Positions 1 to 10,550 of a stretch of DNA of 64,000 bases are shown one piece after another; position 1 is the first letter of the stretch; each line of letters begins with the position of its first letter. Position numbers and translations under genes: made by a program. This DNA is from Hypoxylon rubiginosum (Eukaryota; Ascomycota; Sordariomycetes; Xylariales; Hypoxylaceae), in assembly GCA_902806565.1 (NCBI GenBank), contig CADCXA010000014.1, forward strand, positions 247,382 to 311,381. The letters run 5' to 3'. The notes under the pieces are model-generated. The model made no database searches. It worked only from the letters and a program-made list of their open reading frames with translations, and had not been told where the DNA came from.

Positions 1-1748
1 CCTAATACTGCCTTCTAAGGGGCTACGATACCTCCTGGATAGTAAGGGCTAGGCTTGTGTAACAAGACCTAAGGCCTGACACATTCTATAGATTCACAAT
101 GTTGCCGTAGTATGGCTCACAGTGTTAGCAAGCTTCCTTCAACAGTTACATGGACCTCACAAGTTATGTATAGTTCGCCTCCGGGTGGGCTGGCATGAGT
201 AACAACCTTCAACGAGATGCTCTCACGGGTCACGCCGAAGATGACCAACCTGAGTACCTAGGTAGGCATGGCGCAATTTAGAGCACTGGCAGACGACAAG
301 CCGTCACAGAGACGCACCTCGCCGTCCAAAAATACCGGTATATGGGGGATGGACAAGCCATTTCGGCTGACAAGGCATTTGGCATCAAAGTGGCTGTTGG
401 CTCCAGAGCTAAGTCTAGAAACATGGTTTCTTCCCCCTTTTATTGTTGTTGGCACCTGGACATACCTGCTTTGCGCCCGGTTCTAGCTGGCACCTGTAGA
501 CCTGCTGCGCCACCCTAACTCCTTATAAATAACAACGAGGGAGATTGTTACCTAAAAACATCACAACTAACCGACATTTAACACAAGAGTGCCTCATCTA
601 TTGAAAATGATCTCCAAGATCACGTTGAGACTTCCAAGACGGTCAGAGGGACACCCTCTGAGTTGAAACCCGTCCTGAAATCGTGGCCTGGCGCGCTAAT
701 GAAGCATCACAATCAACCAAGACTTAACACAGCAGAGCTTCTTTCTACGATATAGTTGGAGTATGAGTGAACCTTTTCGCCATCATTCAGTCCCTGATGT
801 CGGCATCCATCGTCCTCAATCAGAATCTCACGCCATAATCCAGTTCCCAATTTTAACACTCATCTTTCTTCTTAAGAAGCTTTGCGTTATCATCCGATCT
901 TCCTTAATCGGAATTCCCACGACATCATCCATTCCCTAATATTGGAATTTACCAGAACCGGTTTATAACATTAATTATCGTACGAACCCTTTCAGAACCC
1001 GCACCTCTAAGCTCCGGCGCTGGCGCTTAGCAAGCCCCGCTAGTCGAATATGGCAAACTTCCAGTCCCAGAGGCGTTTGTGCCGTGTAGGCATCATTTGT
1101 ATGCAATAAGTTGAAAGGACCTCCAGATTGTGGGCATAATCTTGTTTCGAGACATAGCGGCTGGAATGCCTCGAGGGTGAGAAATTGGGCGCCGAAAAGT
1201 GCTGGAGGTGCGAAAGTGTTGGCTGTGCAACTCACCAATATTGACACCTTCTCGACGTCCACGGTGGGTGGTACTGACTATGGCTCGATTATAGGCTGTC
1301 CCTAGCCATTCATATTAAGGCAAACGCCGGAGGGCCATTTTGGCACCTATGGATAGTTGCCGAGTAGGTGCCCGTTAGGACCCGATAGAATTCGGTGCCC
1401 CGTGTCCCGTGTCCCGTGTCCCGTGTCCCGTGTACGACGTGGCTCGAGGGAGTAGGTACCGAGCTGGGTAGGTACATACCTAGGTACGGACGTACTACTA
1501 CTAGGAGGTATCTATAAGGATATATACGTGACAAGGAGGCGTTGGCAGAAGCGAGTTGGGGCTAAGCCTGCTGATGCGGCTTGACGCTTTGTCAAATATT
1601 CATGCTGTGAAACCAACCAAATAAAGATAATTCGCCCCCTTACTGGCTGGTTCACTCCCTTGGAGAGTTATTGAATATGCATATTTGATTCGAGAATCTG
1701 CTCCTGATAAACTCTCCCGCCGCAAACGCCACCGAATCTCACTTGAAA
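1..1748. other. Intergenic, no gene supported
   Basis: No open frame here has a recognisable protein or a convincing length. The stretch holds a five-unit CCCGTGT tandem repeat (1399-1433) and two copies of the 10-bp palindrome TACCTAGGTA (255-264 and 1477-1486) that recurs in non-coding DNA across the window. The last 150 bases would be the promoter and 5' UTR of the next gene. Confidence 0.6.
1399..1433. repeat. Tandem repeat, 5 x CCCGTGT
   Basis: Five exact head-to-tail copies of the 7-mer CCCGTGT are seen directly. It lies in non-coding DNA and looks like an ordinary minisatellite. Confidence 0.9.
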
Positions 1749-2738
1749 ATGCATCTCCTTGTCTCATTCTTTTTCTTTTTCCTTCACTTAATGTCTTCTC
1801 GGACCGATGCCGCTCGATCGACAGGCCAAACCACCCAGATCTTTCAGTACAATGATGGTACCTTCATTGAGAACATTTCTATCCTCCCGAACGGGCACCT
1901 ACTCCTGGCGGCCTTGGATTCTCCGGAACTTCTTGTTCTCAACCCAAAGGCTACGGATCCCACAGTGAAAGCTATCGCAACACTGCCCGGCGTCACTAGC
2001 CTAGCCGGCCTAACGCCGATCGGTCCTGGGCTCTATGCTGTCAGTGGAGGCAATCATACATCTTTCAGCTATGAAAAAGGTAGTATGAAAGTATTTGTTG
2101 TTTCATTGAAGCATAGCCCCGAGAACCCAAGCTGGATCGAAGGCACCGTGGTCAAGTCCATTCCGGTTGTCGACACGAACATGCTAAACGGCATGGCCGC
2201 AGTACCGCACCAACCGCACATAGTACTAAGTCACGACTCTATCCAAGGGCGCCTCTTCCACGTCGACACACAGACGGGGGAGGTTAGTGTTGCGTCCACG
2301 GATCCCGCATTTGGGCTCGGTAACAATACCTCGGTTCCGCTAGGTGCCAACGGCATAAAAATCCGAGGCGACCATCTATATTTCACCAATTCGGCACAAG
2401 GCACGTTCGCACGCGTTCGCCTCGACGCAAAAGGTTACCCGACTGGTACGATAGAGAAGATCGCACAGCTGGATGGGCCGATCACCGTGGAAAACGCGTA
2501 CGACGATTTCACTTTCGACCGGGAAGGGAATGCGTACGTCACTTTGCACTCCTCAACGATCGTCAAGATCACCCCGGACGGCGAGCAGTTCACGTTCGCT
2601 GGCGGGAACAGCAGCACTACTTTTCTGGAGCCGACATCAGCTGTGCTTGCCAACGACGGAAAATCGATTTATGTCTCGACCGGTGGTAACTACGACAGTG
2701 GTGCAGGGGGCGGACAGGTCGTCCAGGTTGAGATTTAG
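1749..2738 (+). CDS. Secreted SMP-30/gluconolactonase-like beta-propeller protein
   Basis: A single-exon gene of 329 residues. The first ATG in frame is at 1749; an in-frame TTG two codons upstream is not a plausible start. The N-terminus is a signal peptide: a hydrophobic Leu/Phe-rich core of about 20 residues, then Ala-Ala-Arg at a likely cleavage site. The rest has the spaced strand pattern of a six-bladed propeller, with phrases such as ISILPNGHLLLAALDSPELL, ANGIKIRGDHLYFTNSAQG, FDREGNAYVTLHSS and VLANDGKSIYVSTGG, matching fungal extracellular SMP-30/gluconolactonase/LRE-like proteins. Several Asn-X-Ser/Thr sites suggest glycosylation. The substrate is unknown; in this fungal group the fold is recognised far more often than an activity. 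The frame is intact. Confidence 0.85.
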   Translation: MHLLVSFFFFFLHLMSSRTDAARSTGQTTQIFQYNDGTFIENISILPNGHLLLAALDSPELLVLNPKATDPTVKAIATLPGVTSLAGLTPIGPGLYAVSGGNHTSFSYEKGSMKVFVVSLKHSPENPSWIEGTVVKSIPVVDTNMLNGMAAVPHQPHIVLSHDSIQGRLFHVDTQTGEVSVASTDPAFGLGNNTSVPLGANGIKIRGDHLYFTNSAQGTFARVRLDAKGYPTGTIEKIAQLDGPITVENAYDDFTFDREGNAYVTLHSSTIVKITPDGEQFTFAGGNSSTTFLEPTSAVLANDGKSIYVSTGGNYDSGAGGGQVVQVEI

Positions 2739-3599
2739 GAGGATTTGAAAAAGAGGTTAGAGGCTGGTGCTGCATTACGAAATTGAGCAAGTATAGTAGT
2801 TCAATACCAGTGAGTGTGTTCTATTAATATCAACGTCATTTCCTGTGAGCCCGTAGCTTGGTGCTAAAATTCTAATATTCCCTATCCTAGCTGGCCAAAC
2901 ACCAGCCCTTGGCTATAAGCAATGTACCTATGGGTAGCTAGATACCTGTGGTAGGTACCCTGGCAACGCGGTCCTCCATGACATTGGCTTCTGTCGGTTG
3001 GTAAGTTGGTAAGAATAGTAGGGCGGCAGGGAGACGGAGTTGGCGGATAGAGTTGTAGTATGTTCCAACACCATATGCCAAGGCTAGCTTTGATTGACCT
3101 ATCTCGATTTTACGATGTATCACAGTAGGAGGAGTAGGCAGGCTTCGGGACCCTTCCGGAACCCGCCATTCACTGATTAAGACTACACGCAATTAGTCAC
3201 TCAAGTACGATATTCCGTAGCCCGAATCGCATCAAGTCACCAGAGTTATCAACGTAAGGTAAGACAGACATTGCATGAGTCCACGTGCTCCTACTACTGC
3301 AGATTCAGGAGTTGGCGCATACCAAGGCTGCAAGACACTGTAATTCCCAGGGCTAGGTAGATCTGTAAGTCCTAGTTGTGTAACCACACTATCGAGACGC
3401 CACATGCGTGTTGCTTTTCATAAGGTCTACCTCGGTAAGTACAAGCACAGTGGATTTTACTGTGCCCATTTGTATTCAGGTAAAATTCACTGTCTTTGTG
3501 GAATTGTTCTAACCCAGCCGCTTACAACATCCAACATTCTCATCGTGATTCGTTTTATCATACCTACCTAGGTACATTTCTCACCCACTCTAGTTTGAG
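2739..3599. other. Intergenic, no gene supported
   Basis: Holds the 3' end of the propeller gene and the 5' region of the SDR gene. One TACCTAGGTA palindrome lies at 3565-3574, about 30 bases before the SDR start codon, so it is probably transcribed as 5' UTR. Nothing else is recognised. Confidence 0.55.
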
Positions 3600-4706
3600 A
3601 TGGATACCACCGTGTTTGACATTTCGCCTGAAAAGGAGGCGAGTGTACCGCAATTTTTGTATCGTCAGTTCTTCATAACCCCCACAGCCACAACGCCCAG
3701 CGAGGTCGATCTGAGTGGTAAGACTGCAATCGTTACCGGTTCCAACACTGGAATCGGACTAGAATGCGCCCGGCAGCTTCTGGACCTCGGGTTGGGCAAA
3801 CTAATTATCGCCGTTCGCGATGAGTCTAAAGGGGAGGCCGCGCGGAAGACTTTGGCTGTGGGTCACGAAGCAAGTATCATCGAGATCTGGACGCTCAATC
3901 TTTCATCTTATACTTCCGTTACCAGGTTTTCCGCGCGGACTAATGCGCTGGATCGCTTGGATATCGTGGTGCTCAATGCTGGCGTGTGGAGGAATACTGA
4001 AGAATTCAACAAGTCCACCGGCTATGAGGAAGACATACAGGTGAACTTCCTGTCTACTATGCTCTTGGCTATCTTGTTGCTCCCCGTTCTTAAGGCGAAG
4101 AAAGTCGACGATAATATTGGCCGCCTCGTCTTGGTGTCTTCCGACACAGCCGCCTTAACAAAATTTGAAGAGAGACACGAAGACCCTTTACTACCTACCT
4201 ACAAAACCAAATCAAAGAAACCCAACATGTTTGAGCGCTACGCCACATCAAAACTACTCGGCCAATTAGCTCTGAGCGAGCTAGTAAAGCTCGTACCTTC
4301 GTCAGCCGTCATCGTGAACTGCGCGAATCCAGGTCTTTGTCATGGGTCCAGTCTGCAGCGAGACTCAAACGGATCGATTTCCGGGGTTTTCGGCAACCTT
4401 TTTGAACGTTTAATTGGCCGTTCATGTGCTGTCGGCGCCCGCGTATTTGTCGACGCTGCTGTGAAGCATGGAGCAGAAGTCCACGGGCATTACATGGAGG
4501 ATTGCAAGATCCGGCCGTAGGTTATCCGCAACTAGCAACTATCACAGATCTTGAGACACATGCCCTAACTCTGATTTTATAATAGGATGGCTCCCCTTTT
4601 ATATACCCCGGAAGGGAAATATATTGCCGAGTTGGTATGGAGAGAATTAATGGCTGAATTAGCATTCGCAGGGGTAGAAGATGTCATTGAAGGGTTGAGC
4701 AATTAG
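3600..4706 (+). CDS. Short-chain dehydrogenase/reductase (retinol-dehydrogenase-like)
   Basis: Two exons, 3600-4516 and 4586-4706, with a 69-bp GT-AG intron, give 345 residues. The second exon restores the C-terminal tail (MAPLLYTPEGKYIAELVW...), which would be lost if the first frame were read to its own stop. Classical SDR features are seen: the cofactor glycine motif TGSNTGIG (46-53), NAG (126-128), serines in VSSDTA (about 180) and the catalytic pair Tyr214/Lys218 in YATSK. It is an NAD(P)-dependent oxidoreductase of the fungal retinol-dehydrogenase/WW-oxidoreductase-like type, common near secondary-metabolite genes. The substrate is unknown. No other biosynthetic gene lies directly beside it. 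Confidence 0.88.
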
Positions 4707-4814
4707 TCGAACGGGCCTTAGAAAGATAGTAGGTCATTTTTTGACAACTTGTTTTAGTGGAAGTTTATGTATCAGATAACTACCTGACAGATATACCTAT
4801 CCTGTTTGACTGGT

Positions 4815-5273
4815 TCATTTTCTAAAGACCAACAACTTGAGCTGAGGGTCGTTGCACGCCGCTGGTGTATCCTGGAAAGCCTTGTCTTTGTTGCATAGCG
4901 ACTTTAATACTCCGTCGATGGCAAGGTCACTCGAGCTTCGATAAATTTCGATAACATCGCAAATGAACCACATCATACCCTCATAGCGGGTTTGGCGTGG
5001 ATGAAGCTCAGGCAAAAGGTGCTGGGCAAGAGTAGCGTTAAATGCAGCCCCTGAGATGGTTGATTCGAGGTAGTCCAGGAAAAACAGACCCTGTTTGGTA
5101 AATTGGGTGTAGTTATGCCCTAGAGATGATTCAATAAGTTTCGTTTCAACTGTAGTCATCGGCTTTGGAGCAGTCGCAGGGTTCATTGATAGCTGCTTGA
5201 CGTGATGAAGTACTCCCTTAGCCACTTGAACGTTGTTGTAGGTCTCCATATCGATATCCGGACGTAGCGCCAT
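4815..5273 (-). CDS. Hypothetical protein, 152 aa
   Basis: An uninterrupted ATG-to-stop frame on the minus strand, running toward the SDR gene with about 110 bp between the two stop codons. The protein is soluble-looking and mainly helical by composition, with no signal peptide, membrane segment or motif I recognise. Three cysteines sit in the C-terminal half. Codon use is ordinary and there is no overlapping gene, which favours a real coding region or the remaining part of a larger one. It may be a fragment: the upstream 300 bases hold no obvious extra exon. Function unknown. Confidence 0.45.
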   Translation of the reverse strand: MALRPDIDMETYNNVQVAKGVLHHVKQLSMNPATAPKPMTTVETKLIESSLGHNYTQFTKQGLFFLDYLESTISGAAFNATLAQHLLPELHPRQTRYEGMMWFICDVIEIYRSSSDLAIDGVLKSLCNKDKAFQDTPAACNDPQLKLLVFRK

Positions 5274-5649
5274 TGGTAGACATTATTTTGACACATACGT
5301 AGTATGACTTACAGGAACACATGTCATACTTTATATCGGCATGCCCCGTTTGTTAGCATCACCCATGACGACGCCATGATGATGTGTCAAGAGTATGATC
5401 CGAACTCGCAGTTCCCTGCCGCCCTCGAGGAATTACCCCCAAAGGAAAATTTAGCGAGCACTATCATTTATAAGTGAGGTACCTTCCTAGGAATATTGAA
5501 GGTAAGGATTTTTTCTGAGAGGGAGCCGGGTTCAAGTGATGCCCAGCCTGCTGCGTCTTTTTTTATTAACAAAAATCATGCCTCTTAACCTTTACCACCG
5601 CGTTCTGAATGCTCTGGTCTCAATCGGGGCCGTTGCGCCTCACCCTGCT
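5274..5649. other. Intergenic between divergent genes
   Basis: About 375 bases between the minus-strand hypothetical gene and the plus-strand peptidase-like gene, so probably a shared promoter. No clear TATA or operator-like site was recognised. Confidence 0.4.
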
Positions 5650-6490
5650 ATGAGCGCCTCCCCTGGTGACACCCTTACTATATTTGTCACTGGCAATGCG
5701 GTTTGTGTATTCTCTCCCCTCTATGAATAGCTGATTCTGATGGTTTAGCTACCTAGCCTTATAGGGAGAACAAACACAACACTTCGCGCATGATTCGAGA
5801 CACCACCCCAAACCTCATCAGCCGCCCTGGGAAGCCCGATATTGTCGTTCTCAAATACTATCGCGACTCTCCCGACGTCTATGAGGATATATGGAAGATG
5901 GTTGAAGAGCTCTGGACTGCTCGACGATCTTCCTTCCTGAGCCTAGCCCTGGCCACGAAGATGAAGTGGTGGATTTTGCTTTCGGTCTTCATCTTGGGAT
6001 GACCACCGCAGTTCCTGAGTTTAGAGCTGAGAAAATTTCGTACCGAGATGGGTACAAGAGACCTGGCGAAGACGGGGTGTACGTCGACGAAGAGCACTTC
6101 CAAAAACTTGGTCTCCCAGAGAGCCTTGAGCCTGCCTTCGACTCTGACACAGCTGTAGCCCAGATAAAGGCTGAATTTCCGGTGGGTCTCTTCTATCCCC
6201 TATAGTTTATTTTACAGCCGCATGGCTCACATTATTGGTCATCGCAGGAGCTACCTATTCGGGCATCCGCTGACCCCAACCGCGGCTTTTGCGAGTACCG
6301 ACTTTACTCGTCCCTCGCAGAGCTGCAACTAAATCACACGTCTAGGCTCAGGAAAGCCACCTTTTTACACGTCCCCAAAGACAAATCGCCAGAGGCGATC
6401 CAACTTGGTGCGGATGTCGTTACTGCCTACACCACTGCACTAGTAGATCAGCTGTCTACTCAGAATAATCCAAGAAAATCTGAGTTGTAG
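5650..6490 (+). pseudogene. Pyroglutamyl-peptidase-I-like gene, frameshifted
   Basis: Pieces in order resemble fungal pyroglutamyl peptidase I (C15 cysteine peptidase, removes N-terminal pyroglutamate). The N-terminal strand ends in FVTGNA (5650-5700). A likely 68-bp intron (5701-5768) leads to NKHNTSRMIRDTTPNLI... and EDIWKMVEELWTARR. Then, in another frame, come VVDFAFGLHLGM and ISYRDGYKRPGEDG, a 66-bp GT-AG intron (6182-6247), and the C-terminal part GFCEYRLYSSLAEL...ATFLHVPKDKSPEAI, ending at TAG 6488-6490. The shift between about 5915 and 5950 cannot be explained by an intron of normal size with these splice sites, so one base is probably lost or gained. The usual active-site Cys region (Gly-Arg-Tyr-Leu-Cys-like) survives as RGFCEY. 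Either a young pseudogene or a sequencing error; the family call is fairly secure, the exon 1 join less so. Confidence 0.6.
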
Positions 6491-6992
6491 CGCGCTCAAG
6501 AAGAGTGTGACATATTTGAAGCTAGCGAGCATCACTCCGTGTCTTGGTATCTTTTTCTGCACTTGGTCTTCTGCACTTGGTCTTCTTTGCTTTGATTTAT
6601 GACGGAGGTGGGAGACGAAACAATATTTTAAGGTAGCATAAGTGAATTTATATGCGGTGATCCTTGCTCTCATTACTATCTCAAAGTCGAAATAGTGAAA
6701 CTGCTTTGCCTTAAATCGGGACTACAAGGCTCTCACTCGAAATAGGCATTCGGCGTAATGGGAAACGCAACATTTTGAATGAAAAGGTAGCGGACGAATA
6801 GTATTTCATTGATTTACTAATAATAAACTATCAAACATAGTAGATACTTGAAGATCAAGTTGGTGAAGCCTAAGCCGAACCCTGAACCACCAATACCCTC
6901 CTCGAGCTAACCACATAATGAAATGCGTGTTAAAGTGACTGTGATAAGAAGGCTATTTCATAAGCTATACGGCCACAAGGCTCTTGAGCTCG
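6491..6992. other. Intergenic, no gene supported
   Basis: About 500 bases between two decayed genes. It contains a direct duplication of a CTTCTGCACTTGGT phrase near 6560-6590 but no coding region I can support. Confidence 0.4.
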
Positions 6993-7313
6993 CTATCTGA
7001 CAATAACAGAAGGGTGTTCTGCCATCCTGTTAGGTGGGCTTAGAGGTTAGCAGGAATACACCTACCAAGAGTGCGCGGCGACGTGCTTGCCCCAGAAACG
7101 CAAGTTCTCGTTGATGATATGGATGTAATACTACTCTTGGATTTCGATTTGCTCTCTCCACGGTTGGTGGCGAGTCGGTTCATGGGCTGGTCCGAAGATG
7201 AGATCATAGAACTCGTCGGCAGACGCGCGCTGCACCTCCTGCACCTCCTGCACCTCCTATCCCTCACCATCAAGGCCGTCAAGCCAAGAGCTAAGAGTAG
7301 GAGTTGAAGACAT
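6993..7313 (-). pseudogene. Decayed small gene of unknown function
   Basis: Read on the minus strand from ATG at 7313, one frame gives a coherent protein with two in-frame TAG stops (cta at 7257-7259 and 7131-7133). Recognisable-looking text includes EVQEVQEVQ (from a 27-base triplicated segment, about 7232-7258), ADEFYDLIFGPAHEPTRHQPW, and HIINENLRFWGKHVAAHSW. A GTAGGT...CTAACAG intron of about 42 bp then joins in phase to MAEHPSVIVR and a stop at 6993-6995. The good splice signal in the right phase argues that this was once a gene. I do not recognise the family. Confidence 0.35.
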
Positions 7314-9063
7314 GATATTTTTGAGATATAACATTCAAATTTTCGGTACGTTAGGTAGGCAACTAAAAAAAGACTTGCAGTATTTTTCTGTGGACAAACT
7401 CTTGTAATATCGATCATATAGCTTCGATATATGTATAAAGTAACATGTGAGGACGTGTGTCAAGTCAGGTGCTGTGAGTTTGCACCGTATTCTCAGCTAG
7501 CATCGCCGAGTCCTAATTCAGGAAACTTCTCGCGACGCAGCGTAACTAAGGTATGATATAAGTTGTCTCTGGGTTTGGTTTATTTAGATGATTTGCAAAC
7601 CTCTTCGCACATAAGCGGAGCTGTTTTATGATACGTGGAAATTTGATGGTGTTGTCCAGGCTTATAAAACGACCACAGTTAGAGTGAAAGCGTACGATCC
7701 TGTTCGTATTGCGATCACCAGCGCAGGTCGGGGCTTACTCAGAACTTCGCTGGAGACCATTCGACGGCTGAGTTTGTGGTTCTAGACCTCGTGGAGAAGC
7801 TTGGCAGGAGAGCATAATTAAGCATAATCCTGCCGTACTTTGCGTACTATGTTCGTAGTCTTCCATATGAGATACCAAGACATCATGACTTTCGAGGGGG
7901 TGAAATCAAGCTCGACAAGCTTCCTACCAAGGACGTTAGCGGTCTTGGTACTTGTTTGAGACTGGACGGTGATGATGGTTCTAGACGCTTGTACAGGGGG
8001 TCGGCGCTACCAATTGATTGGCCCACGTCGATCTTATGAGAATAATAAATTACAGTGCATTACCGGTGGCAGTGCTCTGACGAAGACAATAGCCGACTAC
8101 GAACTCTGTCAGTCTGTACAGTAATCAGATTGGCGTCCTCAGACATCGTATAAAAGAGAAGTCTCAAATTCCGATATTCATTGTGAAAGGAGGATCGCAC
8201 GATGTGTTTATGAGAACTGAGATTGAGATTGAGATTGAGATTGAGGCAGCCTACCCCCACGGGGAACAGGGGGCTACAGGGGAGACAGGGAACCGGGAAC
8301 AGGAATAGTCGCTAAGATGCGACATGCAGGGTGACGTACCCGCCAGTATCCCGGGACTGGATATTTGTCTTAGTGCAATAGGCTACTGATATAATGGACG
8401 GCTAGAGCCTGCTTTTAGGGATCTCCCGCGGACCACAATTTCTTTGATGCGAAGAGGAATTATCTAACATCTAATAGGGACATCTCTTCAGCCGCCAATT
8501 GATATGTGGTTGATACATATGTATATGTGGTAGGTAAAGATATGTGGTAGGTAAAGGATCTCAGCGAGTAGGGAGTAAAGGGAGTAAAGGGGGACAGAGG
8601 ATCTAGACTTGACTCTGTGTGACCGTTGTGGCGTGCGGTGAAACGCGATAGATTGATTATTGTAATCCTCGCCCAGATTAATCCCAATTGGATTCGAACT
8701 ACGAAGTACCTAACTCAACAACGGGCAGGCTAATAAGCCCCGTCATTCTTCTTGTCTTGAGGTTGTCTTGGCGATGACAACGCAGAAGCCCCCGAGTGGT
8801 AAATCAATGATTAGCCCCTGGCCCATTGGCCGCGTTCTTCAATGCCGCAGTAGCTTGTCTTACTCCGTTTTTTTCTTGTTTCTTTGCATTTCGGGGGGCT
8901 TGGTGCATTGGAATAAAAAAACCACCTACCTAACTTGACATTCGTTTAAAATCTTGTCTTTATTCTTTCTCACCGCCTATCGTTCGATCTCTTCTCACCT
9001 TTCTCTACTATCACTATTGCGATACGAAGCGATACGAAGGCGTTGGCAATCTGAATCTTCGCA
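7314..9063. other. Intergenic, no gene supported
   Basis: About 1.75 kb without a supportable gene. A GAGATT hexamer is repeated about four to five times near 8219-8244. The last 100 bases are pyrimidine-rich and probably form the promoter and leader of the exchanger gene that follows, including a GATACGAAG duplication near 9020-9040. Confidence 0.5.
8219..8244. repeat. GAGATT hexamer microsatellite
   Basis: Four to five head-to-tail copies of GAGATT are visible in non-coding DNA. No function is suggested. Confidence 0.8.
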
Positions 9064-10550
9064 ATGGCGCACGGAAATGGTGTCCTCAGGGACCGCGAGA
9101 AAGTACCACGACGCTCCCATACTAGCGAACGCGACTCGGCGCTTCCCCAGACCCGACAAGAGATCGTGAACGGCACACATGGCGGGAGGAGGAGAGGTCT
9201 TGTCCGCGTGAAGTCTGCCGGAGAGTCTGGTCGAAGAGGCATACATCCCCTCCAATTTTTGGCCATCACCTGGCGATCTACGAGCTGGCTGTCGAGAGCC
9301 GTAAATATCCTCTGGCCTTTCGTACCCGCCGCCATTGCCATCAACAATATACAGAGCATGGAAGATCATCACGTAACCCGGTTCAGTTTGGCCTACATTG
9401 CCATGGTTCCATGCGCAAACCTCATTGGTTTTGCCGGCCAGGAACTCGCAAGGAAGATGCCGCATATGCTTGGTGTTCTGACCGAAGTAACCATCGGGTC
9501 CATTGTCGAGATCATCCTATTCATGATTCTACTTACTCAACAGCAGTACTACGTCATTCAGGCTGCTATTCTCGGTTCTATCTTGGCGAACATGCTATTG
9601 TGCTTGGGACTATGTTTCTTCACCGCTGGAGTGCGACACCATGTAGCTACTTTCCATGAGGCCGTCAGCGAAGTCGGTTCGAACCTCTTGCTCATCGCGT
9701 AAGGCACCCTTCCCCCCCACGACCTACATATTTCAAAATAGGTCTTGTATCGCTAATATATCATAGTGGACTCGGCCTAGCAATTCCTACCGTCTTCCAA
9801 CGTGCCGTCATGAATGCCGATTTCAATCTTACGACAGAAGATATCGACTCCAGGGTGATCAACATATCCCGTATCATCTCTGTTCTCTTGATCATCGCCT
9901 ACGCCGTCTACCTCTTCTTCCAGATGCACACGCACCACGGTATATACGACGCCATATTCGAACACGACGAGGACCGAGATGTCGACGGTCATAAGGATCT
10001 AGCGAAGGCCAAGTTTACACTGACCGAGTGCATCCTTGCCTTAGCAATCTCCGTAGCTCTCGTGACATTCATCGCTATCGCACTGGTCAGAGAAATCCCG
10101 GCTATTGTGGAAGAACAAGGCATATCCGACCCGTTCATGGGCTTGATCTTAGTCCCGCTTGTCGAGAAGGCTGCAGAGCATCTGACGGCAATCGATGAGG
10201 CTTGGGACAACCAGATCAACTTCGCTTTGTCTCACTGCATCGGCGCGACGATCCAGACCGCCATGTTTAACGCTCCTCTCGTGATCATCGTTGGCTGGGG
10301 CTTGAATCTTCCGATGGACCTCAACTTCGAACTATTCGACATCGTCATGTTGATCCTCGCCATCATCACCGTCGGCAACTTCCTGAGAGACCAGAAGAGC
10401 GACTACCTCGAAGGTTTCCTCTGTGTCATTGTTTATATCGCCATCGCCGTCGCCGCGTATTACTTCCCGAACCCTCACGACGTTGCAGGCCACGGAGAAG
10501 AAGCCGCCGCCACCGCCGTCCACGAAATCAGGCAGTTAGCCTTTTCATAA
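9064..10550 (+). CDS. CaCA-family cation/H+ exchanger (CAX/VCX-like)
   Basis: Two exons, 9064-9698 and 9767-10550, with a 68-bp GTAAGG...ATAG intron, give 472 residues. After a basic cytosolic tail of about 75 residues come about eleven hydrophobic segments in two halves separated by an acidic, His-containing loop (HTHHGIYDAIFEHDEDRDVDGH). Each half carries an alpha repeat: GSIVEIILF followed by QAAILGSILANMLLCLG in the first, and GLILVPLVEKAAEHLTAI followed by ALSHCIGATIQTAMFNAPLVIIVGW in the second. This is the layout of vacuolar Ca2+/H+ antiporters, which use the proton gradient to load Ca2+ (or Mn2+) into the vacuole. The first repeat has Gly-Ser where the family usually has Gly-Asn, and the second has Glu-Lys before Ala-Ala-Glu-His, so ion choice may differ from Vcx1. 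Confidence 0.9.
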
